Origin: an uncultured Paracoccaceae bacterium | GTDB taxonomy: Bacteria > Pseudomonadota > Alphaproteobacteria > Rhodobacterales > Rhodobacteraceae | Direction: 5' to 3' | Assembly (NCBI GenBank): GCA_947495795.1 | Contig: CANMAI010000001.1 | Span: forward strand, 1 to 64,000 | DNA: 64,000 bases | In this document: piece by piece, positions 7,100 to 16,392 of the stretch | How positions within the stretch are numbered: the stretch's first letter is position 1 | How the letters are laid out: the number at the start of each line of letters is the position of its first letter | Notes under the pieces: generated by a model | Told to the model about the DNA's origin: nothing | The model's input: only the letters and a program-made list of their open reading frames with translations | Databases searched by the model: none | Translations under genes and position numbers: made by a program

Positions 7100-8335
7100 C
7101 TAGCGCGCAATCGCTGCCTCATACCAGGCGACAATCAGTGCCCTTTCGGCCTCTTCCATATAGCTTACATTTGCCGGTGGCATCGCGTGGCTACGGCCAG
7201 CCTGAAGGTAGATCTCCCGGGCATGGGCCGCTATTTGCGCCTCCGTCTCCAGCAGCACGCCCTTCGGAGCCCAGCGGATGCCTTCCCAACTTGGCACGTC
7301 CGCATGGCACATCGCGCAACGGCCCATCACCGTCAATGTAACATCCTCAAACCCGGCGGCGGAGGCAAACTGCCTCTGAAGTTTGCTTAATGAAATATCC
7401 TCCACGGCGTCTCTTCGCTCAACGCCCGGTTCGGTTGACAACCATGCGATGACGATCATGAGAATGGCTGAGGCGGGCCATGCCCATGTCGGGTTTCCGC
7501 TGCGGCTATGGATCGAATTGAAGTAGTGGCGGATCAGAACCCCGACAAGAAAAATGAGACTTGCGATGATCCAGTTATACTCTGTGGCGAAGGCCAGCGG
7601 GTAGTGATTGGAGAGCATCAGGAACAGGACCGGCAGGGTGAGGTAGTTGTTGTGGGTAGAGCGCTGCTTCGCGATCTTTCCGTATTTAGGGTCCGGAACA
7701 CGCCCGGCTTTCAGATCCGCAACGACGATCCTTTGGTTGGGCATGATGACGAAAAACACATTCGCCGACATGATGGTTGCGGTAAAAGCGCCCAGATGCA
7801 GCAATGCCGCACGGCCTGAGAACACTTCCGTATAGCCCCATGCCATCGCCACTAGGATTATGTAGAGTCCAAGCATGAGACGCGTATTGTCGTCTCCGAA
7901 GCGAGATTTGCAGATCAGATCGTAAGCGATCCAGCCAAACACAATGGATGCGAGCGATATTGCGATCGCGGAAGACACGGGGATATCTGCAACATTGGGA
8001 TCAACGAGATAGAGATCCGCGCCCGCATAATAAATGATGCACAGCATCGCGAAGCCCGAGAGCCAGGTCGCATAGCTTTCCCATTTGAACCATGTCAGAT
8101 GCTCGGGCATCTCTGCCGGTGCCACCAGATACTTGCGCACATGATAGAAACCGCCACCATGCACCTGCCATTCCTCGCCATGCGCACCGGGCGGCAGATC
8201 ATCAGCCTTTCGTAACCCGAGATCGAGCGCGATGAAGTAAAAAGAGGAGCCGATCCAGGCGATACCGGTGATGACGTGCAGCCAGCGCACGACAAAGGCC
8301 ATCCAGTCCCAGGCCACCGCAAAATCATACATCAT
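7100..8335 (-). CDS. puuD: Membrane urate hydroxylase (PuuD)
   Basis: PuuD oxidises urate to 5-hydroxyisourate at the membrane and passes electrons to a C-terminal cytochrome c domain. The 411-aa protein begins with the conserved RWLHVITGIAWIGSSFYFIA. It has about eight hydrophobic helices over residues 1-290 and ends in a haem domain with CAMCH (340-344) and a likely axial Met in HAMPP (about 385). Its start is adjacent to the uraH stop on the same strand (8335/8336), so the two form an operon diverging from the puuE side. Its product is the uraH substrate. Confidence 0.93.
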   Translation of the reverse strand: MMYDFAVAWDWMAFVVRWLHVITGIAWIGSSFYFIALDLGLRKADDLPPGAHGEEWQVHGGGFYHVRKYLVAPAEMPEHLTWFKWESYATWLSGFAMLCIIYYAGADLYLVDPNVADIPVSSAIAISLASIVFGWIAYDLICKSRFGDDNTRLMLGLYIILVAMAWGYTEVFSGRAALLHLGAFTATIMSANVFFVIMPNQRIVVADLKAGRVPDPKYGKIAKQRSTHNNYLTLPVLFLMLSNHYPLAFATEYNWIIASLIFLVGVLIRHYFNSIHSRSGNPTWAWPASAILMIVIAWLSTEPGVERRDAVEDISLSKLQRQFASAAGFEDVTLTVMGRCAMCHADVPSWEGIRWAPKGVLLETEAQIAAHAREIYLQAGRSHAMPPANVSYMEEAERALIVAWYEAAIAR

Positions 8336-8698
8336 CTAACTGCCCCGATACGTAGAGTAGCCGTAAGGCGAGAGAAGCAGCGGCACATGATAATGAGCTT
8401 GGGCATCCTCCACCCCGAACCGGATAGGGATCTGATCGAGGAACTTCGCGCCATCGGGTGCAAGCCCGGCGGCTTGCAGATAGGGACCGCAAAAGAAGAT
8501 CAGTTCATACTGCCCCTCTTTGAGTTTTCCCATAGGTAAAATCGGGCTATCCGTCCGCCCATCGGTATTTGTTATCATGGTCTCCAGCTTTTTGTGCGAG
8601 TTGCCGGAAACGCGATAGAGCGCAATCTCGATTCCCTCTGCCGGGCAGCCCCGTGCCGTATCAAGCACATGTGTGGTAAGATAGCCTGCAGTTGCCAT
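8336..8698 (-). CDS. uraH: 5-Hydroxyisourate hydrolase
   Basis: This transthyretin-like enzyme hydrolyses 5-hydroxyisourate to OHCU. The 120-aa protein shows the N-terminal [17 protein letters not shown] motif, a central NTDGRTD segment, and the diagnostic C-terminal tetrapeptide region ([18 protein letters not shown]). I chose ATG 8698 because GGAG precedes it and the protein starts where the family starts. The frame is open upstream to 8791. It is first in the minus-strand unit with puuD. Confidence 0.94.
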   Translation of the reverse strand: MATAGYLTTHVLDTARGCPAEGIEIALYRVSGNSHKKLETMITNTDGRTDSPILPMGKLKEGQYELIFFCGPYLQAAGLAPDGAKFLDQIPIRFGVEDAQAHYHVPLLLSPYGYSTYRGS

Positions 8699-8828
8699 GA
8701 TAAGCTCCTCTCTTGCTCGGACTGTGGCCAAAACGTAAGCAAATGCCAATGATCCGCGGCGCAATGCAGCAATTTCTTTGAATTGTGCCAAACGATCTGC
8801 ATCTTAGGCCGTCACTCATGAGGCACCA

Positions 8829-10247
8829 ATGAACCGCTACCTCCGGGATATGCAGGGCTACGGCTCGAACCCGCCACACCCGCACTGGCCGGACAACGCG
8901 GCAATCGCTGTGCAATTTGTGGTGAACTACGAGGAAGGTGGCGAGAACAACATTCTCCACGGTGATGCCGCCTCCGAAGCCTTCCTCTCGGAGATCGTGG
9001 GTGCAGCCGCGTGGCCGCAACAGCGCCACTGGAACATGGAATCGATTTACGAATACGGCGCACGCGCGGGTTTCTGGCGACTGCATCGTATGTTCACGGA
9101 GGCGGATATCCCTGTCACCGTCTACGGTGTTGCCACCGCTCTCGCCCGTGCACCTGCTCAGATTGCGGCAATGCAGGATGCCGGATGGGAGATCGCAAGC
9201 CACGGCCTGAAGTGGATTGAATACCGGGACTACTCCGAAGTTGATGAACGGGCCGATATGAAGGCCGCGATTCAGCTGCACGGGGAGGTAACCGGCGAGC
9301 GCCCCCGCGGCTGGTATACGGGCCGCTGCTCCGAAAATACGGTTGATATCATCACGGATGAGGGTGGTTTTGCCTATGTCTCGGATAGTTATGCCGACGA
9401 TCTGCCGTACTGGCACCATCACGATGGCCGCGATCAATTGATCATCCCCTATACGCTTGATGCCAACGATATGCGCTTTGCCACGCCACAGGGCTTCAAT
9501 TCCGGCGATCAGTTTTTCAGCTATCTGAAGGACAGCTTCGATATGCTTTACGCAGAAGGTCTGGCGGGGGCACCGAAGATGATGTCCATCGGCCTTCATT
9601 GTCGCCTTGCCGGGCGGCCGGGAAGAGCCGCCGCCCTGAAGCGCTTTGTCGAATACGTAAAAAGCAAGCAGCGCGTCTGGTGCGCCCGCCGCATCGACAT
9701 CGCCGAACACTGGCATGAGGTACACCCTGCGCCCGCGCATATCCAACGCCCCTCCCAAATGGAAAAATCCGTCTTTGTTGCAGCTTACGGCGGAATATTC
9801 GAACACTCCGAATGGATCGCTGAACGTGCCCACGCACTGGAACTCGGCCCAGCCCATGATACAGCAACGGGCCTGCATAACGCGCTCGCCCGTGCATTCC
9901 GCGCGGCTTCACGCGACGAGCAGCTTGGTGTTCTCCGTGCCCACCCGGATCTTGCAGGCAAGCTTGCAGCCGCCAGAAGCCTCACCGCAGCTTCCACTGC
10001 GGAGCAGGCAAGCGCTGGCCTTGACGCGCTGACGCATACAGAGCGCACTACCTTTACCGACCTCAATACGCGCTACACGGAGAAGTTCGGTTTTCCTTTC
10101 ATCATCGCTGTCAAAGGCCTCACCAAGTTTGAGATCCTCGCAGCTTTTGAGCGCCGTATTACCCAGAATGCCGCTACAGAGTTTGCCGAAGCCTGCCGAC
10201 AGGTCGAAAGCATTGCCTTCCTCCGTCTGAAAGATCTTCTGCCATGA
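8829..10247 (+). CDS. puuE: Fused allantoinase (PuuE type) and OHCU decarboxylase
   Basis: Two enzymes lie in one 472-aa chain. Residues 1 to about 305 are a PuuE allantoinase of the polysaccharide-deacetylase fold (NYEEGGENN, EIASHGLKWIEY, GWYTGRCSENT, GLHCRLAGRPGR), opening S-allantoin to allantoate. Residues about 310-472 are a UraD OHCU decarboxylase (LRAHPDLAGKLA with the catalytic His-Pro-Asp, and FGFPFIIAVKG), which makes S-allantoin from OHCU. The second domain therefore feeds the first. ATG 8829 starts the plus-strand operon, and the stop overlaps the next gene by ATGA. I see no frameshift at the domain junction. Confidence 0.92.
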   Translation: MNRYLRDMQGYGSNPPHPHWPDNAAIAVQFVVNYEEGGENNILHGDAASEAFLSEIVGAAAWPQQRHWNMESIYEYGARAGFWRLHRMFTEADIPVTVYGVATALARAPAQIAAMQDAGWEIASHGLKWIEYRDYSEVDERADMKAAIQLHGEVTGERPRGWYTGRCSENTVDIITDEGGFAYVSDSYADDLPYWHHHDGRDQLIIPYTLDANDMRFATPQGFNSGDQFFSYLKDSFDMLYAEGLAGAPKMMSIGLHCRLAGRPGRAAALKRFVEYVKSKQRVWCARRIDIAEHWHEVHPAPAHIQRPSQMEKSVFVAAYGGIFEHSEWIAERAHALELGPAHDTATGLHNALARAFRAASRDEQLGVLRAHPDLAGKLAAARSLTAASTAEQASAGLDALTHTERTTFTDLNTRYTEKFGFPFIIAVKGLTKFEILAAFERRITQNAATEFAEACRQVESIAFLRLKDLLP

Positions 10248-11065
10248 CCAACCCTTACGAAGCGCCTGCTGGCGGCTTGCCACCACAAACCCGCATCCTT
10301 ACCGGCCGCGCCAAGTTCACCAATTCCTACGCCGTTATCCCGAAGCTGGTTCATGCGGATATCGTCACCACACGCTTTCCGTTCTGGGAAGAGAGCCGTT
10401 CCTGGGTGCTGGCCCGACCTCTCAGCGGCTTTGCCGAGACTTTCTCGCAATACATCATGGAGGTGCTGCCGGGGGGTGGTAGTGATCAGCCCGAGCCTGA
10501 GCAGGGAGCCGAGGCAGTGCTGTTTGTGCTCGAAGGTGGGCTCTCCCTCACTTTGAACAGCGATGTTCATGCGCTTGTGCCGGGAAGTTATGTCTACGTC
10601 GCTCCAGGTGCTGCGTGGCAGCTTCGCAACCTCACGGATGAGAAAGCAAACTTCATCTGGATCCGTAAAGAGTATCAATCTGTCAGCGAGATACCCGCGC
10701 CGGCCTCGTTCGTGACCCACGAGGATATGGTAGCGCCCATCTCCATGCCGGATACAGATGGCAAATGGTCCACCACACGGTTCGTGAACCCTGATGATGT
10801 TGCGCATGATATGCATGTTAACATAGTCAATTTTGAGCCTGGCGGCGTGATCCCTTTTGCGGAAACGCATGTGATGGAGCATGGGCTTTATGTGCTTGAG
10901 GGCAAGGCCGTCTACCGGCTAAACACCGATTGGCTGGAGGTGGAAGCGGGCGACTTTCTCTGGCTCCGCGCGTTTTGCCCGCAGGCCTGCTATGCGGGCG
11001 GGCCCAACCGGTTCAGGTATCTTCTCTACAAGGATGTGAACCGGCATCCGAAGCTGAAGCTCTGA
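10244..11065 (+). CDS. allE: (S)-Ureidoglycine aminohydrolase (bicupin)
   Basis: This Mn-dependent double-cupin enzyme deaminates ureidoglycine to ureidoglycolate. The 273-aa protein has two cupin halves. The first spans about residues 50-150, with GAEAVLFVLEGGLSLT and GSYVYVAPGAAWQLRN. The second spans about 165-265, with PGGVIPFAETHVMEHGLYVL, in which the metal-binding Glu, His and His can be seen, and GDFLWLRAFCPQ. It overlaps puuE by ATGA and the downstream lyase by TGATG, so the three are tightly coupled. UGHY/YlbA family; the gene symbol is by family. Confidence 0.9.
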   Translation: MTNPYEAPAGGLPPQTRILTGRAKFTNSYAVIPKLVHADIVTTRFPFWEESRSWVLARPLSGFAETFSQYIMEVLPGGGSDQPEPEQGAEAVLFVLEGGLSLTLNSDVHALVPGSYVYVAPGAAWQLRNLTDEKANFIWIRKEYQSVSEIPAPASFVTHEDMVAPISMPDTDGKWSTTRFVNPDDVAHDMHVNIVNFEPGGVIPFAETHVMEHGLYVLEGKAVYRLNTDWLEVEAGDFLWLRAFCPQACYAGGPNRFRYLLYKDVNRHPKLKL

Positions 11066-11550
11066 TGCAGACGCTTGTCGCATGCCCTCTCACGGCCGAG
11101 GCGTTTTCCCCCTTCGGAGATGTGATTGCGGCAGGCGCAACACCCCACCGGCTCATCAACGAAGGCAAATGTGGGCGCTTCCATGATCTTGCAAGAATCG
11201 ATTGTGCCGAAGGTGCCGTGGGCCTCAACGTTTTCCGCGCCACGGCCTACACGCCGCCCCTGCGGCCCAGGCTGGTAGAGCGGCATCCGCTTGGGTCTCA
11301 GGCATTCATGCCCCTCTCACCCGATCCCTTTCTCGTACTGGTGGCGGAGGATGCCAACGGTATACCGGGCACGCTCCACGCCTTTGTCACCCTAGCGGGC
11401 CAGGGTGTGAACTATCATCGCAACACTTGGCACGGGGTTCTCACTCCGCTTGTGTCGCAGGATTTTCTCGTGGTCGATTATGTCGGCCCTCACCAGAATT
11501 TGGAGGAGCATATCTTCAAGGATCCACCAGAGATCCGGCTTCCCAATTAA
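11065..11550 (+). CDS. allA: Ureidoglycolate lyase
   Basis: The enzyme splits ureidoglycolate into glyoxylate and urea, the last dedicated step of allantoin breakdown. The 161-aa cupin-like protein shows the family's FSPFGDVIAAG at the N-terminus, HPLGSQAFMPLS in the middle, and GVNYHRNTWHGVLTPL near the C-terminus. ATG 11065 overlaps the previous stop (TGATG). The frame is open upstream to 10930, but that part lies inside allE. Confidence 0.93.
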   Translation: MQTLVACPLTAEAFSPFGDVIAAGATPHRLINEGKCGRFHDLARIDCAEGAVGLNVFRATAYTPPLRPRLVERHPLGSQAFMPLSPDPFLVLVAEDANGIPGTLHAFVTLAGQGVNYHRNTWHGVLTPLVSQDFLVVDYVGPHQNLEEHIFKDPPEIRLPN

Positions 11551-11593
11551 AGCGCCCGGGAGAAGCGCGTCCCCTCAACAGGAAGGTTTAAGC

Positions 11594-13030
11594 ATGGCAA
11601 GCGACACTTCGATCGGAACAGCAGAGCAGCTACGCGATCCGAACTACACACCGGGGCTGCACAAGGCGATACCGCTTGGCATCCAGCACGTGCTGGCGAT
11701 GTTTGTCTCAAACGTCACGCCCGCGATCATCGTGGCGGGTGCCGCGGGCTTCGGGTTCGGGTCCAACTCACCCGATTTCCCGGAATTGCTCTACCTCATC
11801 CAGATGTCCATGCTTTTCGCAGGCATCGCCACGCTATTTCAGACAATCGGCGTGGGCCCTGTTGGCGCGAAGCTTCCCATCGTTCAGGGCACCAGCTTTG
11901 CGTTTATCCCCATCATGATCCCTCTCGTGGCCGGAAAGGGCGTCGACGGCCTCGCAGCACTTTTCGGTGGCGTGATAGTCGGCGGTCTCTTCCATGCCCT
12001 GATAGGCACTTTCATCGGCAAAATTCGCTTTGCCCTGCCCCCTTTGGTTACCGGGCTCGTCGTCACGATGATCGGATTGGCGCTGGTGAAAGTTGGTATC
12101 GAATACGCCGCAGGAGGAGTGCCCGCCAAGGCCACGAACAACCCTGAATACGGAAGCCTGCTCAACTGGTCGGCTGCCCTCATGGTTATCTTCGTCACCC
12201 TAGGCCTGAAATTCTATGCCAAGGGAATGCTCGCGGTTTCCGCAGTGCTTGTCGGGATCATCGTCGGGTATTTCTATGCTCTCGGGGTGGGTATTCTCTC
12301 CTTCGAGGCCGTTGCGACCAGCTGGGAACGGGCTGCCGCGTTCGCCTTGCCACAGCCCTTCAAATACGGGTTTGAGTTCAGCATTGCCGCGATCATAGGC
12401 TTCTGCCTGATGGCCTTCGTTTCCGCCGTTGAAACGGTGGGAGACGTCTCGGGCATCACGAAAGGTGGCGCAGGCCGAGAAGCAACGGATACGGAAATTC
12501 AGGGAGCAACCTACGCAGATGGCCTTGGCACGGCTCTCGCAGGCATTTTTGGAGGGTTTCCCAACACATCCTTCAGCCAGAATGTCGGCCTGATCGCGAT
12601 GACAGGTGTTATGAGCCGCCACGTCGTTACGATCGGCGCGATCTTTTTGATCATCTGCGGTCTGGTACCAAAGGTTGGCGGTGTGATCCGCACTGTGCCT
12701 ATTGAGGTTCTGGGCGGCGGCGTGATCGTGATGTTCGGGATGGTCGTTGCGGCTGGCGTCTCGATGCTGTCGGATGTCAACTGGAACCGGCGCAATATGG
12801 TCATTTTCGCCACTGCTCTCTCTGTTGGACTCGGCCTGCAACTTGAAGTGCTGAACGTAGCTCCAGGCGCGCCTAACGCACTTCAGTACTTGCCGGATAC
12901 CCTGCGCGTGTTGGCAGCATCCGGCATTCTGCCAGCAGCTCTCATCGCCATCACCCTTAACCTTCTGCTGCCAAATGACCTGATTGGCGATACCTCCGAG
13001 ATCTCGGGCGGAATGTCCGGCAAGCGGTAG
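11594..13030 (+). CDS. Urate/xanthine permease (NCS2 family)
   Basis: This 478-aa membrane protein of the nucleobase:cation symporter-2 family has about 12-14 hydrophobic segments. It shows the N-terminal GIQHVLAMFVSNVTPAIIVA and the NCS2 signature region (TSFSQNVGLIAMTGVMSRHV). AGGAAGG precedes ATG 11594. Its place at the end of the urate operon argues for urate or xanthine uptake, not uracil. The exact substrate cannot be read from the sequence. Confidence 0.9.
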   Translation: MASDTSIGTAEQLRDPNYTPGLHKAIPLGIQHVLAMFVSNVTPAIIVAGAAGFGFGSNSPDFPELLYLIQMSMLFAGIATLFQTIGVGPVGAKLPIVQGTSFAFIPIMIPLVAGKGVDGLAALFGGVIVGGLFHALIGTFIGKIRFALPPLVTGLVVTMIGLALVKVGIEYAAGGVPAKATNNPEYGSLLNWSAALMVIFVTLGLKFYAKGMLAVSAVLVGIIVGYFYALGVGILSFEAVATSWERAAAFALPQPFKYGFEFSIAAIIGFCLMAFVSAVETVGDVSGITKGGAGREATDTEIQGATYADGLGTALAGIFGGFPNTSFSQNVGLIAMTGVMSRHVVTIGAIFLIICGLVPKVGGVIRTVPIEVLGGGVIVMFGMVVAAGVSMLSDVNWNRRNMVIFATALSVGLGLQLEVLNVAPGAPNALQYLPDTLRVLAASGILPAALIAITLNLLLPNDLIGDTSEISGGMSGKR

Positions 13031-13036
13031 GAAAGC

Positions 13037-13063
13037 AGGACCGGCCCCATGAGGGCCGGTCCT
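13037..13063. terminator. Bidirectional hairpin between permease and ankyrin gene
   Basis: AGGACCGGCCC and GGGCCGGTCCT form a perfect 11-bp stem around a CATGA loop, exactly between two converging genes. No long T run follows on either strand, so termination efficiency is uncertain. Confidence 0.65.
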
Positions 13064-13069
13064 GATCGG

Positions 13070-14569
13070 TCACTCCAGCTCTGCCATCCTGTCTTCCAGA
13101 TGCTCGGCCAAGGGCGCGTATCCGATCATTCGCAAATCCTCCGATTTGGGCCTCATGCCTGCAGCAAACAGCAGATCCGCGCAGCCGATATGGTCGCGCT
13201 CATCTGTATTCAAGCGGTTGTCTGCCCCGTGGATCAGCGTGCCGAACGCATCGCCTCCGTAAGCGTTTACATGGCGCAGATCCGGCGCAAGACTGAGGAA
13301 AAACTCGGTATAATCGGACAAACCGGCCCAGACTGCAGAGTGGAGCGGCGTCATACCCATGTGATCCGGAACGTTCGGATCAAATCCCGCCGCGACAAGC
13401 GCCTTGAGATGCGGCAGACGCCCCGGCTGCAATACGACCTGCGTCAGGATTGCCTTGTCCTCATCCGTTAGGGCACCGGAGTCAATCTGCCCATAGTTTT
13501 TTCCCTTGGCACAATGCGCGAGTGCTTCCTCTGTGGGGTCAAGAGGCGTGGCGTGGCCCATTGACGCTAACGCTTCGGCAACGGGCGCGTTTCCAAATAT
13601 TTGTGCAGTGGCAAACGGCGTGTGGCCGTGCCAGACCCTCCGCGGATCCGCGCCATGATCTAGTAGCAGGGCGCAAATCTCACCGCTGGCCCAGCGCCGC
13701 GCTGTTTGATGAAGGGCTGGAATTGTGTCTATCGGTTCACCAGAAGGATGATCCAGTACGGCCTCATCCGGGTTGGCACCAGCCTTGAGCAACAGACGCA
13801 CCATCTCTGCGTTGTTGAAGTCGATCGCACGAGGCAGTGCATTCGTTCCCGTGGGTTTGGCTTTGTACTCCAAAAGCAGATGCAAACCATCCAGATGCCC
13901 AAGTTCGGTGGCGTGATAGAGGCTCTCATTGTCGTCCGGGGTCGCTCCATGCTCCAGCAGCCACCGCGCAAGCACCATGTTGTCAGCATGCGCGAGGGCG
14001 CCATAGAGAGCGGAGAGAAGATGCTCTGAGTCTGGCTCAAACGGATAGCCATCGTTTACATCTGCCCCTGCATCTACAAGTGCTTTGGCGATAGCCAGCA
14101 TATCATCACGAAGCTCCGGCGCGCGCTTGTGATGGCGCGAGAAGGCCAGATGCAGGATCGGGCTGCGGATACCTACAAGACGTGTTGCCGCACTACTATC
14201 CGCCGCAAGCGCAGACAAGACAGCCTCTCTTCGGTAAAGCGCAATCTGCAATCCGAGGTTATGCTCGGGAAGGTCCGGCTCCTGCGCAAGCAGTTGATCT
14301 ACCATCCAATTCCAGCCGCGATAGAGTGCATATTTCAGTCGCTCGGCTCGCTCGTCCCGGCTCATTGCGGCGAGTTCCACCGCGTGTTTCAGCTTTGGCC
14401 AGCTTTCATGGCCCGCTTCCTTCGCGACAACGTGCAGGATATCCGCGTGCCGGATCTCAGGCTTGTCGATCACGTCGCCCACGCGCGCGATCGCGTTTGC
14501 ATCGCCTGTACGGAATGCCTTTTTGAGTGCCTTTGCGGCACGCCGATAGCTCTCGATTTCAGAAGTCAC
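13070..14569 (-). CDS. Ankyrin-repeat protein
   Basis: The roughly 499-aa protein has no signal peptide and is built mostly of ankyrin repeats. Recognisable repeats include ALVDAGADVNDGYPF, LARWLLEHGATPDDNESLYH, VRLLLKAGANPDEAV, ALLLDHGADPRRVWHGHTP and LVAAGFDPNVPDHMGMTPLH. The first 120 residues are helical and not repeat-like. I chose GTG 14569 because GGGGAAG lies just upstream and the protein then starts 'TSEIESYRRAAKALKKAF'. Ankyrin proteins mediate protein contacts, and no partner is indicated here. It stands alone, converging on the urate operon. Confidence 0.8.
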   Translation of the reverse strand: MTSEIESYRRAAKALKKAFRTGDANAIARVGDVIDKPEIRHADILHVVAKEAGHESWPKLKHAVELAAMSRDERAERLKYALYRGWNWMVDQLLAQEPDLPEHNLGLQIALYRREAVLSALAADSSAATRLVGIRSPILHLAFSRHHKRAPELRDDMLAIAKALVDAGADVNDGYPFEPDSEHLLSALYGALAHADNMVLARWLLEHGATPDDNESLYHATELGHLDGLHLLLEYKAKPTGTNALPRAIDFNNAEMVRLLLKAGANPDEAVLDHPSGEPIDTIPALHQTARRWASGEICALLLDHGADPRRVWHGHTPFATAQIFGNAPVAEALASMGHATPLDPTEEALAHCAKGKNYGQIDSGALTDEDKAILTQVVLQPGRLPHLKALVAAGFDPNVPDHMGMTPLHSAVWAGLSDYTEFFLSLAPDLRHVNAYGGDAFGTLIHGADNRLNTDERDHIGCADLLFAAGMRPKSEDLRMIGYAPLAEHLEDRMAELE

Positions 14570-14793
14570 AGGTCTTCCCCCATGGTTTGCCCCGATGGTT
14601 CGCTGCCCGGGAGAATGGAGAAAAACCGAAAGGTTTTCTGGGTAGTCCAAGGTGCATTGCGCTGTCCGCGAACCCGGTTGCCGCCTTGTCGGCAAACTCA
14701 AAATAGCGCGTCCTTCCCTTTGGCGCAATGCTCTCAAGTGCTTTGACCTTCGCGCAGTGGTCTGGTTTCCTTTCGGGCGAAGGAGCAGTGTTC

Positions 14794-15630
14794 ATGGACG
14801 CACAACTGAAGGTGGGTGTTGTACAAATGTGTTCGGGAACGACGCATGCGGGCAATATTGAAACCGTGAAGGACGGGGTTCTGGAAGCTGTGGGAAAGGG
14901 CGCTCAACTGATTGCCCTGCCCGAGGTTGCAGGCCTGATGAACCGCAATGCAGCCGTGGCACGGCAATCAATAACTGCGGCAAAGGATGACGTTTTTATC
15001 AAGCTTTGCCAATCGCTTGGCAGAAATAACAACGTCTGGATCCACCTGGGGTCCACACCAGTTCTGGCGCCAGACGGCAGGTTTCTCAATCAGTCGGCAC
15101 TCATCAATCCGAGCGGGGAAATCTGCGCGCGTTACACCAAGATCCACCTCTTTGATGCCCATGTTGAGGGGCACAAGCCTATCCAGGAAAGCAAACGCTT
15201 TGCTCCGGGAGATGAGGCCGTGCTGGCCGAAACGCCGTGGGGACACTGGGGGCTTTCAATATGTTATGATTTGCGCTTCCCCCATCTCTATCGGGATTAT
15301 GCAAAGGCCGGGGCATCGCTGATTTTCGCGCCTTCGGCCTTCACCATGCCGACGGGTGAAGCGCATTGGGAACTGTTACTGCGGGCCCGGGCGGTGGACA
15401 CCGGTGCTTTCATTATTGCCGCCGCTCAGGCAGGCCTACACGAGGACGGCAGAGAGAGCTGGGGGCATTCCATGATTGTCGATCCGTGGGGGCGTGTTTT
15501 GATGGATCTTGGACGCAAGGCACCGCGTGTCGAGATGTTGGAATTGGATCTATCTGAGGTGGGAAAAGCGCGGGCTCAAGTGCCTTCTCTAGCCAATGAA
15601 AGGCCCTATTCCAAAAGCTGGGTTTGGTAA
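14794..15630 (+). CDS. Nitrilase-superfamily amidohydrolase (Nit1/deaminated glutathione amidase type)
   Basis: This 278-aa carbon-nitrogen hydrolase carries the catalytic Glu-Lys-Cys triad: E in QLIALPEVAG, K in RYTKIHLFD and C in LSICYDLRFPHLYRDY. The segment RAVDTGAFIIAAAQAG and the ESWGHSMIVDPWGRVL tail fit the NIT1/YbeM branch, which repairs deaminated glutathione. Assignment within the superfamily is by resemblance. An AGGAG precedes ATG 14794. It is divergent from the ankyrin gene. Confidence 0.85.
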   Translation: MDAQLKVGVVQMCSGTTHAGNIETVKDGVLEAVGKGAQLIALPEVAGLMNRNAAVARQSITAAKDDVFIKLCQSLGRNNNVWIHLGSTPVLAPDGRFLNQSALINPSGEICARYTKIHLFDAHVEGHKPIQESKRFAPGDEAVLAETPWGHWGLSICYDLRFPHLYRDYAKAGASLIFAPSAFTMPTGEAHWELLLRARAVDTGAFIIAAAQAGLHEDGRESWGHSMIVDPWGRVLMDLGRKAPRVEMLELDLSEVGKARAQVPSLANERPYSKSWVW

Positions 15631-15717
15631 TGTTTTGGTACCGGTTTGGTAGTGCAAAATTCCCGGCCGTTATTCGTAGATTTTGACCCGTTGGTGCACC
15701 TGGCCCAAACCAGGTTC

Positions 15718-16392
15718 CTACCCGGAAATCCGGGATTGCGCCATCAGGGCCAGTCGCTCCTTGTCGATGATCTCAATCCGACTGTTATGCGTTTCGATCA
15801 CGCCATAGTCGCGCAGCCGCTTGAGCTCCCGGTTGATCGTCTGTCGTGAGCAACCGATCAGTTCTGCTAGGAACAGCTGGTTTTCGGCGATTACCGGATT
15901 GGTGGCAGACAGGTATTTGAGATAGGCGCAGAGGCGCTGCTCAATCGGATAGCAGCTATCGACCACCTTGAACTGGTTGGAGCGATCCAGCCGCATGTAG
16001 AGGACTTGCATAAGGTTGCGGAGAAAGAGCTGCGTGCGGACCGCTTCAAAGAGCTGGGTTTTTGAGCAGACCAGCATGGTGGCGTTTTCGCTCGTCTCAC
16101 ATGAGGCAGTGCAGACTTTATCTGCCAGCATCTCCAGCTCACCCACAATCTCGCCCTGCGCGGCGCGGTGCAAAAGCACACGCTGGCCATCATTGCTGGT
16201 GTTGAAGATATCGAGCGTTCCGTGCGCGACAATATAGACGCCATCCGGAAAGCTGCCCTCCATCAAAATCTGGGTGCGTTTGCGCAGAACGCGAACGCTG
16301 CATCTATCGAGGAAGTCTCTGATGAAAGGTTTTGGCAAATCTTCGAAGAAGAGTGCTTTTGCGAGATGCGGAAACTGTTCGCTGACCTTCAT
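15718..16392 (-). CDS. Crp/Fnr-family transcriptional regulator
   Basis: The 224-aa protein has a cyclic-nucleotide-binding-type beta-roll over about residues 20-125 (DGVYIVAHGTLDIF, GEIVGELEMLADK). A dimerisation helix and a C-terminal winged helix follow, with recognition sequence GCSRQTINRELKRLRDYG. There is no N-terminal Fnr-type cysteine cluster, so an oxygen-sensing [4Fe-4S] role is unlikely. The ligand is unknown. It converges on the nitrilase gene and diverges from amn. Confidence 0.88.
   Translation of the reverse strand: MKVSEQFPHLAKALFFEDLPKPFIRDFLDRCSVRVLRKRTQILMEGSFPDGVYIVAHGTLDIFNTSNDGQRVLLHRAAQGEIVGELEMLADKVCTASCETSENATMLVCSKTQLFEAVRTQLFLRNLMQVLYMRLDRSNQFKVVDSCYPIEQRLCAYLKYLSATNPVIAENQLFLAELIGCSRQTINRELKRLRDYGVIETHNSRIEIIDKERLALMAQSRISG

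Noticed and set aside
15721-15734. CCCGGAAATCCGGG palindrome as a terminator between nitrilase and crp-like genes
   Set aside because: It lies inside the last codons of the Crp-family gene and has no T run on the relevant strand.
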